Shown piece by piece: positions 10,566 to 22,839 of a DNA stretch of 33,556 nt (positions are counted from its first letter, which is position 1; every line of letters starts with the position of its first letter). This stretch comes from Acrasis kona (Eukaryota > Heterolobosea > Eutetramitea > Acrasida > Acrasidae), in assembly GCA_026419775.2 (NCBI GenBank), contig JAOPGA020000896.1:1-33556 (forward strand). Direction: 5' to 3'. The position numbers and the translations under genes are program-made. A model generated the notes under the pieces. The model had not been told where the DNA came from. It worked only from the letters and a program-made list of their open reading frames with translations, and searched no databases.

Positions 10566-12503
10566 ATGAACGGAACCAAGAGAAATTCTATAAGAGGGCC
10601 AAGTGCGCTTAATGATACGAAAAACAAAACTTTTCAAGAAAGGGTGAGAATAAAAATGAGCAAGTATAATAACAACTGATAGTTCAAAGACCGGATTTCT
10701 ATTATAGATAAAGACGGATCACATAAAAGTATAGGACCTCCAGGTAAAAGGTCAAACGATGCGATTGAGCATTTCGACTTTCGTAAACAACCATCTGAAC
10801 AACCAAACCAGGAAACATTTACCAACAGCCCTGTACAACACCAAAGAATACACCAGTTTGAAGATCGACCTACAAATGATTATCGGTATCCTCAACAAAG
10901 CCAACCCTTCTTTGGACAACAACAACAACAACAACAACAACAACCACTTTTTCAACAACAATATCAAGCACCAATGTACCAACCCATGATGCATTCAAAC
11001 ATGCATAACCCTTCTCAATTTCAGCCTCAAATTCCTCAACATCAGCAAGTAAATAATTTCGGGAATTTTGCACCCATGCAGAGACAACCTCCAAATAATG
11101 TTGGCAATTTCGCACCTAATAATTATCAAATGGATTTTGCACCAATGGACGTCCCCTCACCTTCAAAACGAAAGCCAATAGAAGTTCAACAAGATACAAC
11201 AGAACACAATGAGGATGAAGTATTTTACGTACCAACCATATACGAAAAGAAACAAACAACTGAGCCTCAGGGACAAAAAAACAGCGGCATTCAGCTTAGG
11301 AATAGAAGTAACAGTATGCTCCCAAAACGGATGGGCGTGAGTGAATTCAACGCAATGAACATTGAAACACCAGAGTTTAATCTAACGCCAAAGAATGGAA
11401 ACAATAACAACAACGACAAGGTCAGCAAGAAACTATTTCGTGTGGACGAAGCAACCAACCAGAACTCTTCTCCGCGTAGAAAACTCGGCGGTGGTTCAAG
11501 AAGTGCAAGTGAGGTACAAAAGAAGGAAACCATACAATACAACGAAAGAGCGCCCATCAGACCACTTTCATCAAGGCTTCCCTCTCCTGGTGTTGGTAAT
11601 TTTAAACAATCCGAACGCAATCAATACAAACAACAAACACAATACAATAATAACAATGATGAAATGTACAGACAAAAACCAACACAAAATGGATATGCAA
11701 AGCAATCAATGCCACCACAACAATCCGACGACTATTATGGAGCAGCTTATCAAAACTACATTCCACATCAACAACAAAACATTGAAGAGGTCTATAAAAT
11801 ACCGTCTAGGTTTGATAAAAACGTTCAGCCGGTCCAAAATGGATACGCACAACATTATAGAGATGGATATGCCAATCAATACAAAAACAATCAACAGCCA
11901 ACGAATGACCTATCAGAGCAAGTAACGGAGGAACAAGAGGAAGAGGAAGAAGAGGAAACACAAGAGGAAGTTAATTTGGAACCTCACGAAAGACTTTACA
12001 ACAACAAACGCGTCAAGAATCCAAACTTCAAAGCATACGGAATCGATGATTACAAGAAGATCAAATCAGGAATACAACACATGAAGTTGGGAGGTTTAGG
12101 TCCAGATCTACAAAACACTCAGTTATTAGAAAAACAAGAAAAGGCAAGAAAGATGAGACAGTACGGAAGAGAGGCATCCATGGTCAACATTAATAAATTG
12201 AGCAGCGCACCACCACAATACAGAACACCGCGCATCAAGAATCAACAACAAATGCAACAACAGCAACAAATGGACAATGTCATCAAGCCAAAAGCATCAG
12301 CAAGAGACAAGGCATTGGAATTTGCGAGCAGGATACCTAGACCCAAAGTAATTCCTAGACAACAACAACAACCAACAACAACAGCAGCAGCACCAGACGA
12401 CGAATCAGAACAAAACAATCAAGAAGAATTCTCAGAGTTGGAAATGTTGGAGATGAAACACAAATTAGATCAACAATGGGTTCAAGATAATTTCAAATTT
12501 TAA
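10566..12503 (+). CDS. Q/N-rich low-complexity protein (632 aa)
   Basis: Two exons (10566-10643 and 10683-12503) with a 39-base phase-0 intron give 632 aa, starting MNGTKRNSIRGPSALND. The N-terminal half is disordered and prion-like: a nine-Gln run (about 10917-10943), a Met/Pro/Gln/Asn-rich stretch, then Asn runs. A run of acidic residues (EEQEEEEEEETQEE, about 11932-11970) separates it from a more conserved-looking C-terminal third. That third includes RLYNNKRVKNPNFKAYGID, KMRQYGREASMVNINK, ARDKALEFASRIPRPK and a final helix ending QQWVQDNFKF. The ALEFASRIPRPK type of motif recalls C-terminal regions of some cilium-associated proteins (for example JHY), but I cannot confirm this. The stop codon overlaps the stop of the convergent SWIM-domain gene. 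Confidence 0.8.
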
Positions 12504-15500
12504 TTAGGTTTGGGCACATCTGTCTGATAGGGAGTCTCCAAGTCATCCGCTATAGCAGGTGGTTTCACGTCTTGATTTGGGTGGAGCAAAGGATTGGTCA
12601 TGACCTCCCTCTTGAGCGCTTCGTTGTTTGTCAACTTGGCACAAAGCTCCTTTACTAGATAATTCTCGAACGTATTGTTGGCCGCTAGACCAGCGTATTG
12701 ATAAATGGTACACAGCACATGTAACCATGGCATCAAATCTACTTGCTTACCCAACAGTGCGGTGGTGCGCAGTTGACCCAACTTGACCGCCAATTCTCCA
12801 AATCCACACTTGGCAATGGTCAAGTACAAATCATTGATGATGGATTTACCGTTCACCACGTCTCTGTCCAACTTTAATAAATTGACATGAAATTTGTTCA
12901 AAAATTCAAAATAAACTTGGTCAACTCTTTGTGGAGAAATGTTGTACTTGTTGAGTAATTTAAATTGATAGCTCATCAAATTTACAATAGTTTGTGCATT
13001 ATCTGGATCGAACGTGCTGGAAATGTAGTGAGCGAGTCCCGCGTCCTTGCTGACGCTGGTCAGAATGTGGAGATGATCCTTGAGACGACTCACGTTGCAC
13101 CTATTGATCACCTGACTATAATAGTTATGGCTGGTCGCTGCTGTTGATGACATTCTATTCTCGTAGAGTACATTATAGTCGGTGGCTAGTTGTTTGCAGT
13201 GTTTCCTCAACAACGTTTTGACCTCTTGTTCGTTGTCTGGATAATTCTTTCGATAGGCGCTCTCCAAATGCAAGATGGAGTACAAACATGGATCCGACGC
13301 ATAAATGCTCTCATAGTATTTTACCATCTTTTCCTTTTTATTGACATGTTCTGATGCGACCGCTAGGCGGTATCTGCATTGCACCGGGATCTTGTCCAGT
13401 TGTTGATAGTCTTGATCAACGATGGTGGCGCTCATTTCATCTGCAATTTTTACGTACTCTTGCGTTTCTTGTTCTTTTAGAAACATGATGACGTTGACGG
13501 CCATGACTGGATTCTTGAGTGAGTGCCTGGTAATGTCCTTGATAACATTACCGAGTTGACCTTGAGTGGTCCCAGATACAAGGTATTGATACAACAAGGC
13601 GAACAAATCCCGCTGATACATGCTGAGAGACTCCCTTTCCTTTTCCAATCTATCTAGTTCGATGGCTTGAATGTTCTTCTTGATGTGATAAAAGAATTGA
13701 CACACAGATGGGCCAAAGTATTGAGACGAGACTCGGCAGTGGATCATATCCTTTTGATTTTGAATGCTTTGTTCAAAATGCTTGGATAAGACTCCATTGG
13801 TCTGCACCTTGTATTCTAATTGGTTGCTGTTCAAGAACAAATTGATCTTATTACATTCGGGACAATTACATTTTGTAATGTTTGGATCTTGGATCACCAT
13901 ATGGTTGATGTTTAACCAACTGGTGATTTGGGGCTGAACAGAGAACAATGCAAAACAATATTCCAACAAGTACAGGGAAGCAATCGGAGAATCTTTAGAA
14001 ATCAAATCAGGGTACAACAACAATAATTTGATGTTAGGCCCCATCGTCTTTAAATGGTATTGGTCAACCTTAGCGCTTGATGCAAATTTTTTATCATTTT
14101 GGAAGACATTTACATGACCACTAATCGGCATGGTTTCAAACAAGACATTTAAGAAGGAAACAAAATCCCGATCGTTTTCATATACATTCATGAAACAACC
14201 CTCGAATGTTTTTATTTCAATAGGTTCGGTAATCTCTATGCTTCTTAACAAACTATTCTTGAATAACACTAGATTCACATCCTTTGCTTCTTTACATTTC
14301 GATTTGAACAGCAACTCACAAAACTCCAACAAAAAGTTCACATCCTGATAACCCGCACGCTTACACACCACACCGGCCAACGTGGATATGACGGTAAGGT
14401 TGTTCTTTACGATGGCATCCACCAGCATTGATTTACATTGTACATGATCCAAAGGCTTGCTGGAATCCAAGGAACGTATCGACAGCTCTGTGGAAAAGTC
14501 GGTGTCCTCGTGATACTTTAAAAACAGGTTGGACAAAATTACACAATTATCGCTGGACAATTCGTACTTTCTTAACAATTCTTTTAGTTGATCGTACTTG
14601 TTGATCGCATTGAGGAGTGGAATTATAAATGCAGTAATGTTGACAGGGAATGATGGGTCGTTGTTGAGAATGTGAAAAAAATAATCATAAGCCTGTTGGA
14701 ATGTCTTCAAACAATCCTTGCTGGTTTTTGAGTTTTTGTCCGTCTGTATGCCATTCACGCAGCTCACGATTGTTGCTGTGGCTGATTCTTCGCCATACAT
14801 TGATATGAATAAGGTTTTGTTTTGCATCTCGATCAAAGCGATCCTTCCTGCGGCTGTGGTTTCGGCCGTATGTTTGTGAATAAATGTCAAGATTTCTTCG
14901 ATGAATTGTTTTTCTACATTTTCGGATGACGTTGATGGATGTTTGCAAGCTCTGTACAATAAGAAAAGTAACAATAGAACTTGTTCTACTGGTGTTTTAC
15001 ATTCCAATGTTGCATTTTCGATACATTTCTCTACCTGTCCTGCGGCGAGCATTTAAAAGACTGGCAATGAGTGGTCTCTTTGATGCTCTTGCGTATGTTT
15101 GTGCGAGGGGAAGTGATTTGATCTTGTTCAAAATGATGTTGAGGCGCACTTGGAAGCTGTAATCCAACTCTTGTCCGAATTGTGCGATGAATGCTTCGTC
15201 GTTAGATTGTAATTTCCTTAGTGTGTCGGGACGTGATAGGGCGCTCTTAATGATTTGATGAATATAAAGTGTTTGGAACTTTACAATCCCTTTCGAAGTT
15301 TTATCGCTCCATGTTTTTGATATGGTCTCTAAATTTGATAAAATGTTTTTTGGCAGGTCATAGCGAAATGTACCGTCTATGACGATATCTAAAAGTCTAT
15401 AAAAGCAGTCCTTGTATTGCTGTTGATCTTCAGGTTTAATCTCAAATCTAACAAGATGCGTGACCATTGCCGTACCAACTGAGGCCAATAATTCGCAGAC

Positions 15501-16407
15501 TGTTTGGTAATCTCCGTATAATAGGATCTCCTCCACTTTGTACAAGACGTTCATCCATTTCACTGACGTAATCGTTCACGGGCTCACTAAAATCAGAGAG
15601 GAATGCTAATAGTTTGCCTTGATCGATGCAATTGTGCTTTACTTCATTTGCTGGTTCAGCGGCACCATTTGGTTTATCTAACGTCACTCCTATCCGCGCA
15701 TTATTTTCGCTTAGTAAACTAAACATCTTGTCTAGACTAGGGGGATTTTGATGTGTCTCGACAAAATGCTTGATAAAGATTTCTTTGAACTTGGTCTCGG
15801 TCATCCTATCTAGTGCGCTAACAAATTCTGAAACATGGTAAATCCTGTTCGGATTTTTGTGAGGAAGAATCAACACTTCGCATATATGTTGGCAATAAAG
15901 GAAGTTGTAGTTGCAAGTACAACTTGCCTTTTCGATATGGCCACTGACTGATATTTTTATGTTAACACGATTTGAAGAGATGACTGCTGAGAACTCGTTT
16001 CTCGAGAAGAGAACGGAGATTGTGTCGCTTGATGATTCAATGAATTTTTTTGCCAATTCATATGCTCCCTTCGTAGAGTACACTGAAATTGCTGACAGGG
16101 GTAATGTGGGAAGGTGTGTCGGTCCTCCAACTGATTCAAACATATCTGGAGACGGTACTTTGTTAAAGTCTGGTACTTCTTCTTCTCTCTTCCGCTTCAA
16201 AGGGGGACCTGTCTGATCCTTGCCATTTTGAGTGTTGGTCATTTTAACAAGGTAACCAATGTTTCCTAACTTGTTGTAATAATGAGGTTGAGTGGAAAAG
16301 TACAAGAACGCGTACTTATTCAATACAACGAGAGGAACAGACAACATTGGAGAAGGAATCGATTTCATCATGTTCTCACCTTTTGAAAAGTAATTTAATT
16401 TCACCAT
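12500..16407 (-). CDS. SWIM zinc-finger (ZSWIM-like) large protein
   Basis: Three exons (15588-16407, 15035-15535, 12500-14988) are joined by 52- and 46-base introns in phase 1. They give 1269 aa from the first ATG, or 1214 aa from the ATG at 16242 (MTNTQNGKDQTGPPLKRKRE), which looks a more natural start. A nuclear-type basic patch LKRKRE is followed by a SWIM finger, CxCx6CxH (CTCNYNFLYCQH, residues 163-174). The remaining roughly 1000 residues are helical and solenoid-like, as in ZSWIM substrate adaptors of Cullin-RING ligases. A CNCPECNK pair of CxxC-like cysteines lies in the third exon (about 13850-13875). I see no transposase core, so I favour a host ZSWIM over a MULE-type SWIM. Function is inferred from the family only. 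Confidence 0.75.
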
Positions 16408-16570
16408 TTCAGTGTTGTTTGAGACTAAATCTTCAACTCATTTTGCAATTCAAGTACCAATTTTGGTTCGATGCAACCTTTAATTTATTTATTGGTATGG
16501 AGCCATATCCCAATTAGTATTTGGAGGTGACTTTATTCCAGACTGTTGATGTAAAACACATCGCGCTCAT

Positions 16571-17100
16571 ATGGTGTCGTTACATAACAAGGTAGATGCA
16601 TTGGTAAAAGAATACGCCGAGACTTATGCACCTGTCGAACAAAAAAAGAGGTTACAGTTGGGCGAGAAGCTTGAGATTCAACAGCACACTGATTATAGAT
16701 TTTGTGCTAGAAGAACAGGAGGCCAGATTTCAAGATTCAACCGAGATACTATAGAAGTGGCGTAGAAGATGGACAGGTGTCATGCGATGCGTGCTTGTAT
16801 GACGGGCTTTAATATTAGAAATAAAATTAACTACCTACTAAATGTCAAGTTATGCATAACTACAGGACTAGCGCACGTTGGTACAATGACAAACAATTTG
16901 TTGTTATTGGCGAGCCTTTAGTCATTTCAACGCAGATCTGTTGATCGTCCAGCGCGTAGAGGAAGTAGTGGGCTCGAAGTATCAAACAAGACCTATATAC
17001 TCAGTCACTCTACCAAATAATCAGGTTGTTGGAATGTACGAGCTTGGACAGGAACGTGGAGTTATAATGTTATTTTCTTTGCAAATTAATGTTTCTTATT
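16571..17100 (+). pseudogene. Frame-disrupted coding-like stretch
   Basis: An ATG frame runs from 16571 to 16765 (starts MVSLHNKVDALVKEYAETYA). Protein-like stretches then follow in other frames: RYYRSGVEDGQVSCDACLYD (about 16750-16810), RTSARWYNDKQFVVIGEPLV (about 16865-16925), DRPARRGSSGLEVSNKTYIL (about 16942-17003) and RPIYSVTLPNNQVVGMYELG (about 16988-17047). A GTATGA donor at 16796 could join to an ACAG acceptor at 16865 in phase, but the other frame changes have no plausible introns. I do not recognise the product. It is either a decayed gene or one damaged by consensus indels. Confidence 0.4.
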
Positions 17101-17447
17101 AGAAGCTTCCCTCTCTCTGATAACGACAAAACTTCTTGTCAAGCGGGCCTATTAAAATTATTTATTCCCGACAAAGCGGAGTAAGGATTCCTTTTACAAA
17201 ATAAACGGTCATATTTCACACGAACTGGAAATTGCCGACTGTTGGCAATAAACACTATAGTACCTATCGAATGTTGATAATATGCAAATTAATAAATACT
17301 ATAGTAATCGTTTTATTCACTATAAAAAGTACTAGATAATAATATCAATCAATTTTTGGAACATTTTTATTTTTACTATTTTAACGCTAACGTGCAAAGA
17401 CCCTTGGTACAGGTTTTTGATTGACTCAATCAAATCAAATTAAATTA
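17101..17447 (+). promoter_or_regulatory. Upstream region of the Rh channel gene
   Basis: This AT-rich non-coding region has a TATA-like box TATAAAAAG at 17321-17329, about 120 bases before the ATG. Two near-identical decamers precede it: CACTATAGTA (17253-17262) and TACTATAGTA (17297-17306). The second is a perfect palindrome, and the two are 44 bases apart, which suggests a dimeric regulator site. No gene is visible in this segment. Confidence 0.45.
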
Positions 17448-18989
17448 ATGCAACCCCAGACCGCTGACGTGCCAGGAACAACCTCAATCGACAAGAGCAG
17501 CGCCCCAAGAGAAAGCGTTGACACTATATCAAGAAAAGAAAAAATAAAGGATGCTTGGAATAAAATCAAGTGGGAGTCTTGGACCTTTGCTATTGTTTTA
17601 GGTCTGTGTGAATGTGTATTTCTTGCACTATACTGCTCCGTCGTTACTTATGGAGAGAGCGACTTCGCAGCGAGCAAAGGGGGACTTGATGATGTGACTT
17701 TTTACTACAAGGCATATAGCGATATAGCAATCATGATGTTCATTGGTTTCGGTCTACTTATGACCTTTTTGAAGAAGGCGTCATACACCTCCGTCTGTAT
17801 GAGCTTTTTGATAATTTGCATTTGCACACAGTGGGCCATTCTAGTAGTAGCCTTTTGGGAGTATGTGGCCGCCAACCACTTCCATAAAATTCCTTTGAAC
17901 GTTTATTGGTTAGTTCAGGGGATGTTTGGGTCTGCAACTGTTCTAATGTAAGTTGTAAGGTACTTTTTTCACATGACCATTCACAGATCATTTGGAGCAG
18001 TAATTGGAAAGATAAGTCCAGTTCAACTAGTGATTATGGCTGTTGTGGAGATCTTCTTCTACGGACTAAACATTTATGTTGGAGATTTTATTCTAAAAAG
18101 TACAGACATTGGTGGCAGCATGTTCATCCACACCTTCGGAGCCTACTTTGGACTTTGCGTGAGTGCATTCATATCAAACAAAAAGTCAAAGCATGGTCAT
18201 GTGAACAAGACGCCACAATACCTGAATGACATCTTCTCCATGATTGGTACAATCTTCTTATGGGTTTACTGGCCTTCTTTCAACTCTGCTCCTGCAACCA
18301 TCACCACGCGTCAGCAAACAATCATCAACACCACTCTTGCTCAAGTCGGGTGCACCATCACCACGTACATCATGTCCCGCTTGCTACGTCACGGCATGAA
18401 ATTTGAAATGGAGGATCTACAAAATGCAGCCGTATCAGGTGGCGTAGCCGTTGGTGCCACTGCTAACATTATGATTCAACCAGGAGGTGCACTAGGCATC
18501 GGTCTCATTTCTGGAATCATATCCGTTCTTGGCTTTAGATTCTTAACGCCTTTCCTAGAAAAAAGACTCCGTCTACATGATTCATGCGGCATTCATAATT
18601 TACATGGAATGCCCGGTGTTTTAGGCGCCATTGCCTCCATCGTGGCCACCGGTATTTATAGTGTGAACGATCCATCACTATTCAAACAAGGGAGAGCACA
18701 AGCTGGTTTCCAAGCCGCTGCGTTGGGTGTTACTTTGGGAATCGCCATCATCTCGGGTTGTATCACTGGACTCATATTGATGGGATTGTTCCCAGTCAGA
18801 ACTCAATTCTTTGACGACGACAAGTTCTTCTGTTTACCGGTTGAGTTGATGGATGAGAAGAATAGAGCCGAGGAGGGTTTGGTTGGAGTCTACCCACCAG
18901 ATGCAAACATCACCAGTGTGGAGTTGCAGGACATTAAAACATTGTCTGACAGAGGTGTAACGAGAGCGGCCGCTGCTGACATCATGTAA
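17448..18989 (+). CDS. Rh-family ammonium/CO2 channel
   Basis: This multi-spanning membrane channel is of the Rh glycoprotein branch of the Amt/Mep/Rh superfamily and carries NH3 (possibly CO2). Two exons (17448-17947 and 17987-18989) with a 39-base phase-2 intron give 500 aa. The ATG at 17448 is the first one in frame. After a short soluble N-terminus (residues 1-45) come about 11-12 hydrophobic segments. Rh-specific motifs are GGSMFIHTFGAYFGL (twin-His site His215), LWVYWPSFNSAP, GGVAVGATANIMIQPGGALG and DSCGIHNLHGMPGVLGA (second pore His, 370 or 373). The C-terminus is cytosolic and acidic (about 50 residues). Length is normal for Rh50 proteins. Amoebae that release ammonia during protein catabolism commonly carry such genes, so a role in ammonia export is inferred. 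Confidence 0.92.
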
Positions 18990-19340
18990 AGTATAAATTA
19001 TTATCAATTAACATTTATTATACAATGTCTTTGAAGCTTATACTATTGATTTGCACGTGCTTGATCCATACGACGTTTAACGTTATGGATGTTAATGTAT
19101 AAAAATACTCCGATTGTGGTAAATTTGTTGACTTAAAAACACGCTTCACTTTCCTTGTGCTTTTTGTTGTGTTGTCCTATATGATCGACAGGTTTTATAA
19201 TTTGTGTGGCTAGAATGAAACGATATCATCAACACTCGGGGTAAATCGCTTATTTCTTCTTTTTTTAGTTGTAAAAACTAGTAAACCCGACTGCGGATAG
19301 TTTCGCCGACCAACAGCATTTCGAATACACTTCAAAAAAA
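18990..19340 (+). other. Intergenic region between the Rh channel and GCLC
   Basis: This is the 3' region of the Rh gene plus the leader of GCLC. A 25-codon ATG frame at 19025-19102 (MSLKLILLICTCLIHTTFNV) resembles a bare signal peptide but lacks any further support. An A-rich run directly precedes the GCLC ATG. Confidence 0.4.
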
Positions 19341-21500
19341 ATGGGACTTCTGCGCGTGGGTAAGCCTATGGGATGGCATGAAGCACTTCCTATTGTGCCA
19401 TATGTCAAAGAGCACGGAATACAACAATTCCTCAATCTCTACAACAAGTTAAAGGATAGAAGTGGCGATGTTCTAAAGTGGGGAGACGAAGTAATATCAC
19501 ACACCATCTAATCAAAGTTTAAACTGGTTTTGTTAGATTGAATACATGATAATCAAGAGGGACGACGATGCAAAGACAGTGAAGTTGTCGCTCCGTGCGA
19601 AGCAGATTCTAGAGAATTTAGTGCTGTCCGAGCTAGAGTACTGGAGAGAGTAAACCATCTAACATCCAATGTACATTTTTAACACGCATCAGGCACTCGA
19701 ACAACCCTGACGCTGTTGCTCCAGACGCTAGTTGGAAGCCAGAATATGGTCGTTTTATGATCGAGGGCACTCCTTTTTTCCCTTTCGAAGGTGACATTTC
19801 TTATTATCTAAAGTGTGAAGAAAGCATGGCGAAGAGGTAATTTCACAATCATACCATCAAGTAAAAATGTTTAGACGTGAAATCGCAGAATCACTGCTAG
19901 AAGAGGATGAATCGTTAATCAGCATGACCATGTTCCCGCTTATTGGTGCCATCAAGGACTTGGTTCATCCTCCAGTGGACGAAACCACACACAACTCTTC
20001 ACACAGTCAATACTTACCCGACGAGGTCATCAACGAACATCCACGTTTTCCGTAAGAAGACTTTTCGTTCAAATTTAACACACACGCACACTTAGCACGC
20101 TGACTGCAAATATTAGGGAAAGAAGGGGAGGAAAGGTCTGCATCTTGGTTCCATTGTTCATGGACACCAACACTGACCCAGAGGTGGGTCAAAGAGTTCC
20201 ATGGGACAACATCGAACAACCACTGTCCACCGAGGATTTGGACTTTAAAATGTCACAACGCTCCCCCACACAATTCTTCTTGTACTCTGATCGCATCAAT
20301 GTCTTCGACAACACCGCGAAGGTCCTGAGTCCAGACGACACCATCCCGCCTGCATCACCATGTCAACAAATATTACCATCCACGGCACCCATGATTCACA
20401 TGGACGCCATGGGATTCGGAATGGGTTGTTGCTGCCTGCAAACAACTTTCCAGGCAAGAGACATTGTGGAGGCCAGAAACGTTTACGACCAACTCGCAGT
20501 GATTTGTCCAATCTTTTTGGCACTATCGGCAGCCACTCCCATCGTCAGAGGATTGTTGGCGGAGACGGACGTGAGATGGAACATTGTGAGCGCCAGCGTA
20601 GACGATCGCACGCCAAAGGAGAAGGCTTACATTGCCAAGAGTCGTTACGACAGCATAAGCAGTTACATTGGAACCGGTCCACAGGCCGTGCAATATAGCG
20701 ATTTGGAACTAGAGATTGACCAAAAGGTTTACGACTTGTTGGTGGACAATCAGGTGGACCAAGTGCTGGCCAGGCACGTTGCCCACTTGTTCGTTCGCGA
20801 TCCATTGGTCATCTTCACCGATTACGACAAGGTGGACGACGAGATGGACACGGATCACTTTGAGAATATACAGAGCACCAACTGGCAGACCGTGAGGTTC
20901 AAACCCCCACCAGCCAACTCCACCATTGGTTGGAGAGTGGAGTTTCGCGTGTTGGAGGTGCAGATGAGTGATTTCGAGAATGCTGCGTTTGCCGTTTTTG
21001 TTATTTTATTGAGTCGAGTTATTATTGCTTTCGATTTGGATTTTTATATGCCATTGTCGCGCGTCGATATGAACATGGCATTGGCGCACAAGAGGGATGC
21101 AGTCAACTGTGAAAAGTTTGTTTTTAGAACAAACATTCAAGATAAGAGTGCAGATGCCATTTATAGCCAGCTCACCATCGGCGAGATTATGAATGGAAAG
21201 GGCGACGAGTTTGTGGGGCTCATTCCGTTGGTGGTCAAGTATTTGGATGGGTTGACCGATTTGGATGCACAGGGAAGAAATCAATTGAATCAATACATTG
21301 AATTGTTGAGTAGGCGTGCTAGTGGCGAGCTCATGACCGCTGCTGCCTATTTGCGCAAGACGGTTAGAGAACATCCAGAGTACAAGCAGGATTCTGTGGT
21401 TACTGAGGAGATTGCGTATGATCTGGTGAGGTTGGCGGACCGAATATCGAGCAAACAGGAGATACCTGTAGAAATGTTTGGTAATTTATTGAAAAAATAA
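19341..21500 (+). CDS. GCLC: Glutamate-cysteine ligase catalytic subunit
   Basis: This enzyme catalyses the first and rate-limiting step of glutathione synthesis: L-glutamate + L-cysteine + ATP to gamma-glutamylcysteine, in the cytosol. Five exons (19341-19490, 19537-19649, 19693-19836, 19875-20051, 20096-21500) with 38-46-base introns in matching phases give 662 aa, close to the roughly 640 of animal GCLC. The N-terminus [16 protein letters not shown] matches the family. Motifs in order are VLKWGDE-IEYMI (metal/glutamate site, split by intron 1), [70 protein letters not shown] and [22 protein letters not shown]. The protein is the eukaryotic type-3 GCL, not the bacterial GshA type. No modifier-subunit gene is seen in the window. 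Confidence 0.96.
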
Positions 21501-21849
21501 AACAAAATTTAGTTGTAAACGCGTGTCTAACATGTTAAATCACAGCTCAGCAAATGGTTGTGCTAAACCTAATTGCCCCGAAGTGATAAAAGAAGGTGTT
21601 TATTTATGAGTGTCAGAATGTCCACCACTGTTTTGCATACTTTTGGTCATCTTGTATGCAGTGATTTTCGTCTCTTGAAATGTAAACTCGACGCAATTGA
21701 CATTAATGGTTTCCTAGTCACATCATGATTTGATTTCCATGATTTGAATTTGTTTCCTCTTGTTCGATAATGTTGATTCGATTTTAATCAAGGTAATCGT
21801 TAATGTCATTCATCCTCTACATTAATTCCAAATGCAATCATAAATCAAT
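21501..21849. other. Non-coding segment after GCLC
   Basis: AT-rich sequence without a convincing reading frame on either strand. It is probably the 3' region of GCLC followed by spacer. Confidence 0.4.
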
Positions 21850-22725
21850 TCATAACGATTTGTTGACTAGTGGTGCTTCGATACGTGTTGGGGCGACTTT
21901 GATTAGATTTTCAGATTGTACATAATTCCAAATCATACATCTTGTCATGTGATGGTGATGACATGTGAAGTCGATCATGATGTGCGAATCTTTTGCTGCT
22001 CTGGAGGTAGATTTTTGTCGCGTGTGAATGATTATGTTATATCGGTTCGACTGCAAATACTGATCGAATGTCATCCGGATGATTCTACAACGGGTTGCTG
22101 TTTAATTTGTTGGGTGAGCGATTCAATGTGACGAATTGTATCCCAATTTGCTTCGGCTCCATTCTCTAAAATCAAATCTTTTCAATGTATATAGGTTCCA
22201 ACAACGTCGAGCGTGATCAAGATGCAAATTAACATCTCTTGTGCAAATCTTTTCCTACTCTGGTTTCTGTTTCTGTGAGCGAATATATAGTTATCAAAGG
22301 TAGGCCTTTTGTTGTTGATGAGGAGCATTCTATTCTCCGATGCAAAGTTGATTATCAATCCACAGTTACAATGACATTATGAAATCAGCAGTCAACAACC
22401 TTTCCAATAAATTGTTTATTTTTAATTGCATAAATTGTGAATTGAACGAGAGGAAACATCTCTTGGTTATCCATTAATCAAAGATTTTCTGTACTCCCAT
22501 AGTGCCAACCTCTTTGAAACGTAGTTTTTGTTGTCGGCGTGTTCAGGAATCCATTCAAGACAAATTTGTACTTGTCCACATACAACCCACCAATTACATT
22601 TCTGCTATCATTCTATCTATCAAGTTGTGCTGAGGTAACCACAATCCCACGTTTTCCCTATTAATTCTTGTATCTTAACCGTCACAAGGTGCATGGCATC
22701 CAAGTTTGCAGTTGTGGCCTCTACT
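21850..22725 (-). pseudogene. Decayed gene remnant, minus strand
   Basis: A chain of protein-like stretches lies in changing frames on the minus strand. From right to left they are MHLVTVKIQELIGKTWDCG (about 22640-22696), IPEHADNKNYVSKRLALWEY (about 22495-22555), MDNQEMFPLVQFTIYAIKNK (about 22410-22470), ENRMLLINNKRPTFDNYIFA (about 22287-22350), ENGAEANWDTIRHIESLTQQ (about 22110-22170) and RDKNLPPEQQKI followed in another frame by FAHHDRLHMSSPSHDK (about 21955-22025). The last pieces vaguely resemble a ubiquitin-like fold (compare PPDQQRLIFAGKQL), but this is weak. No splicing model with the window's usual introns makes it continuous. I cannot name the gene. Confidence 0.35.
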
Positions 22726-22839
22726 CCTGTTTAATTTAGGTAGGCTTAGGAAGAAGATTCTTTCATTTTTTGTTGTTGTACATCCTTGTTCTTTTCTGAA
22801 GTTGTGTTCCAACAACCGGAAACAAAAACTTCAAGTTAA

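Noticed and set aside
14989-15060. Second apparent frameshift and a new start (MLAAGQVEKC) in the SWIM gene
   Set aside because: A 46-base GT-AG intron at 14989-15034 joins the two frames in phase; the Met lies in the antecedent frame and is not a start.
15448-15587. Apparent frameshift at the end of the SWIM exon
   Set aside because: A GTGAG donor (15587) and an AAAG acceptor give a 52-base intron with correct phase, so no frame damage is needed.
17421-17447. Nine-codon N-terminal extension of the Rh channel
   Set aside because: It begins at a TTG; the first ATG is at 17448 and leaves a normal protein.
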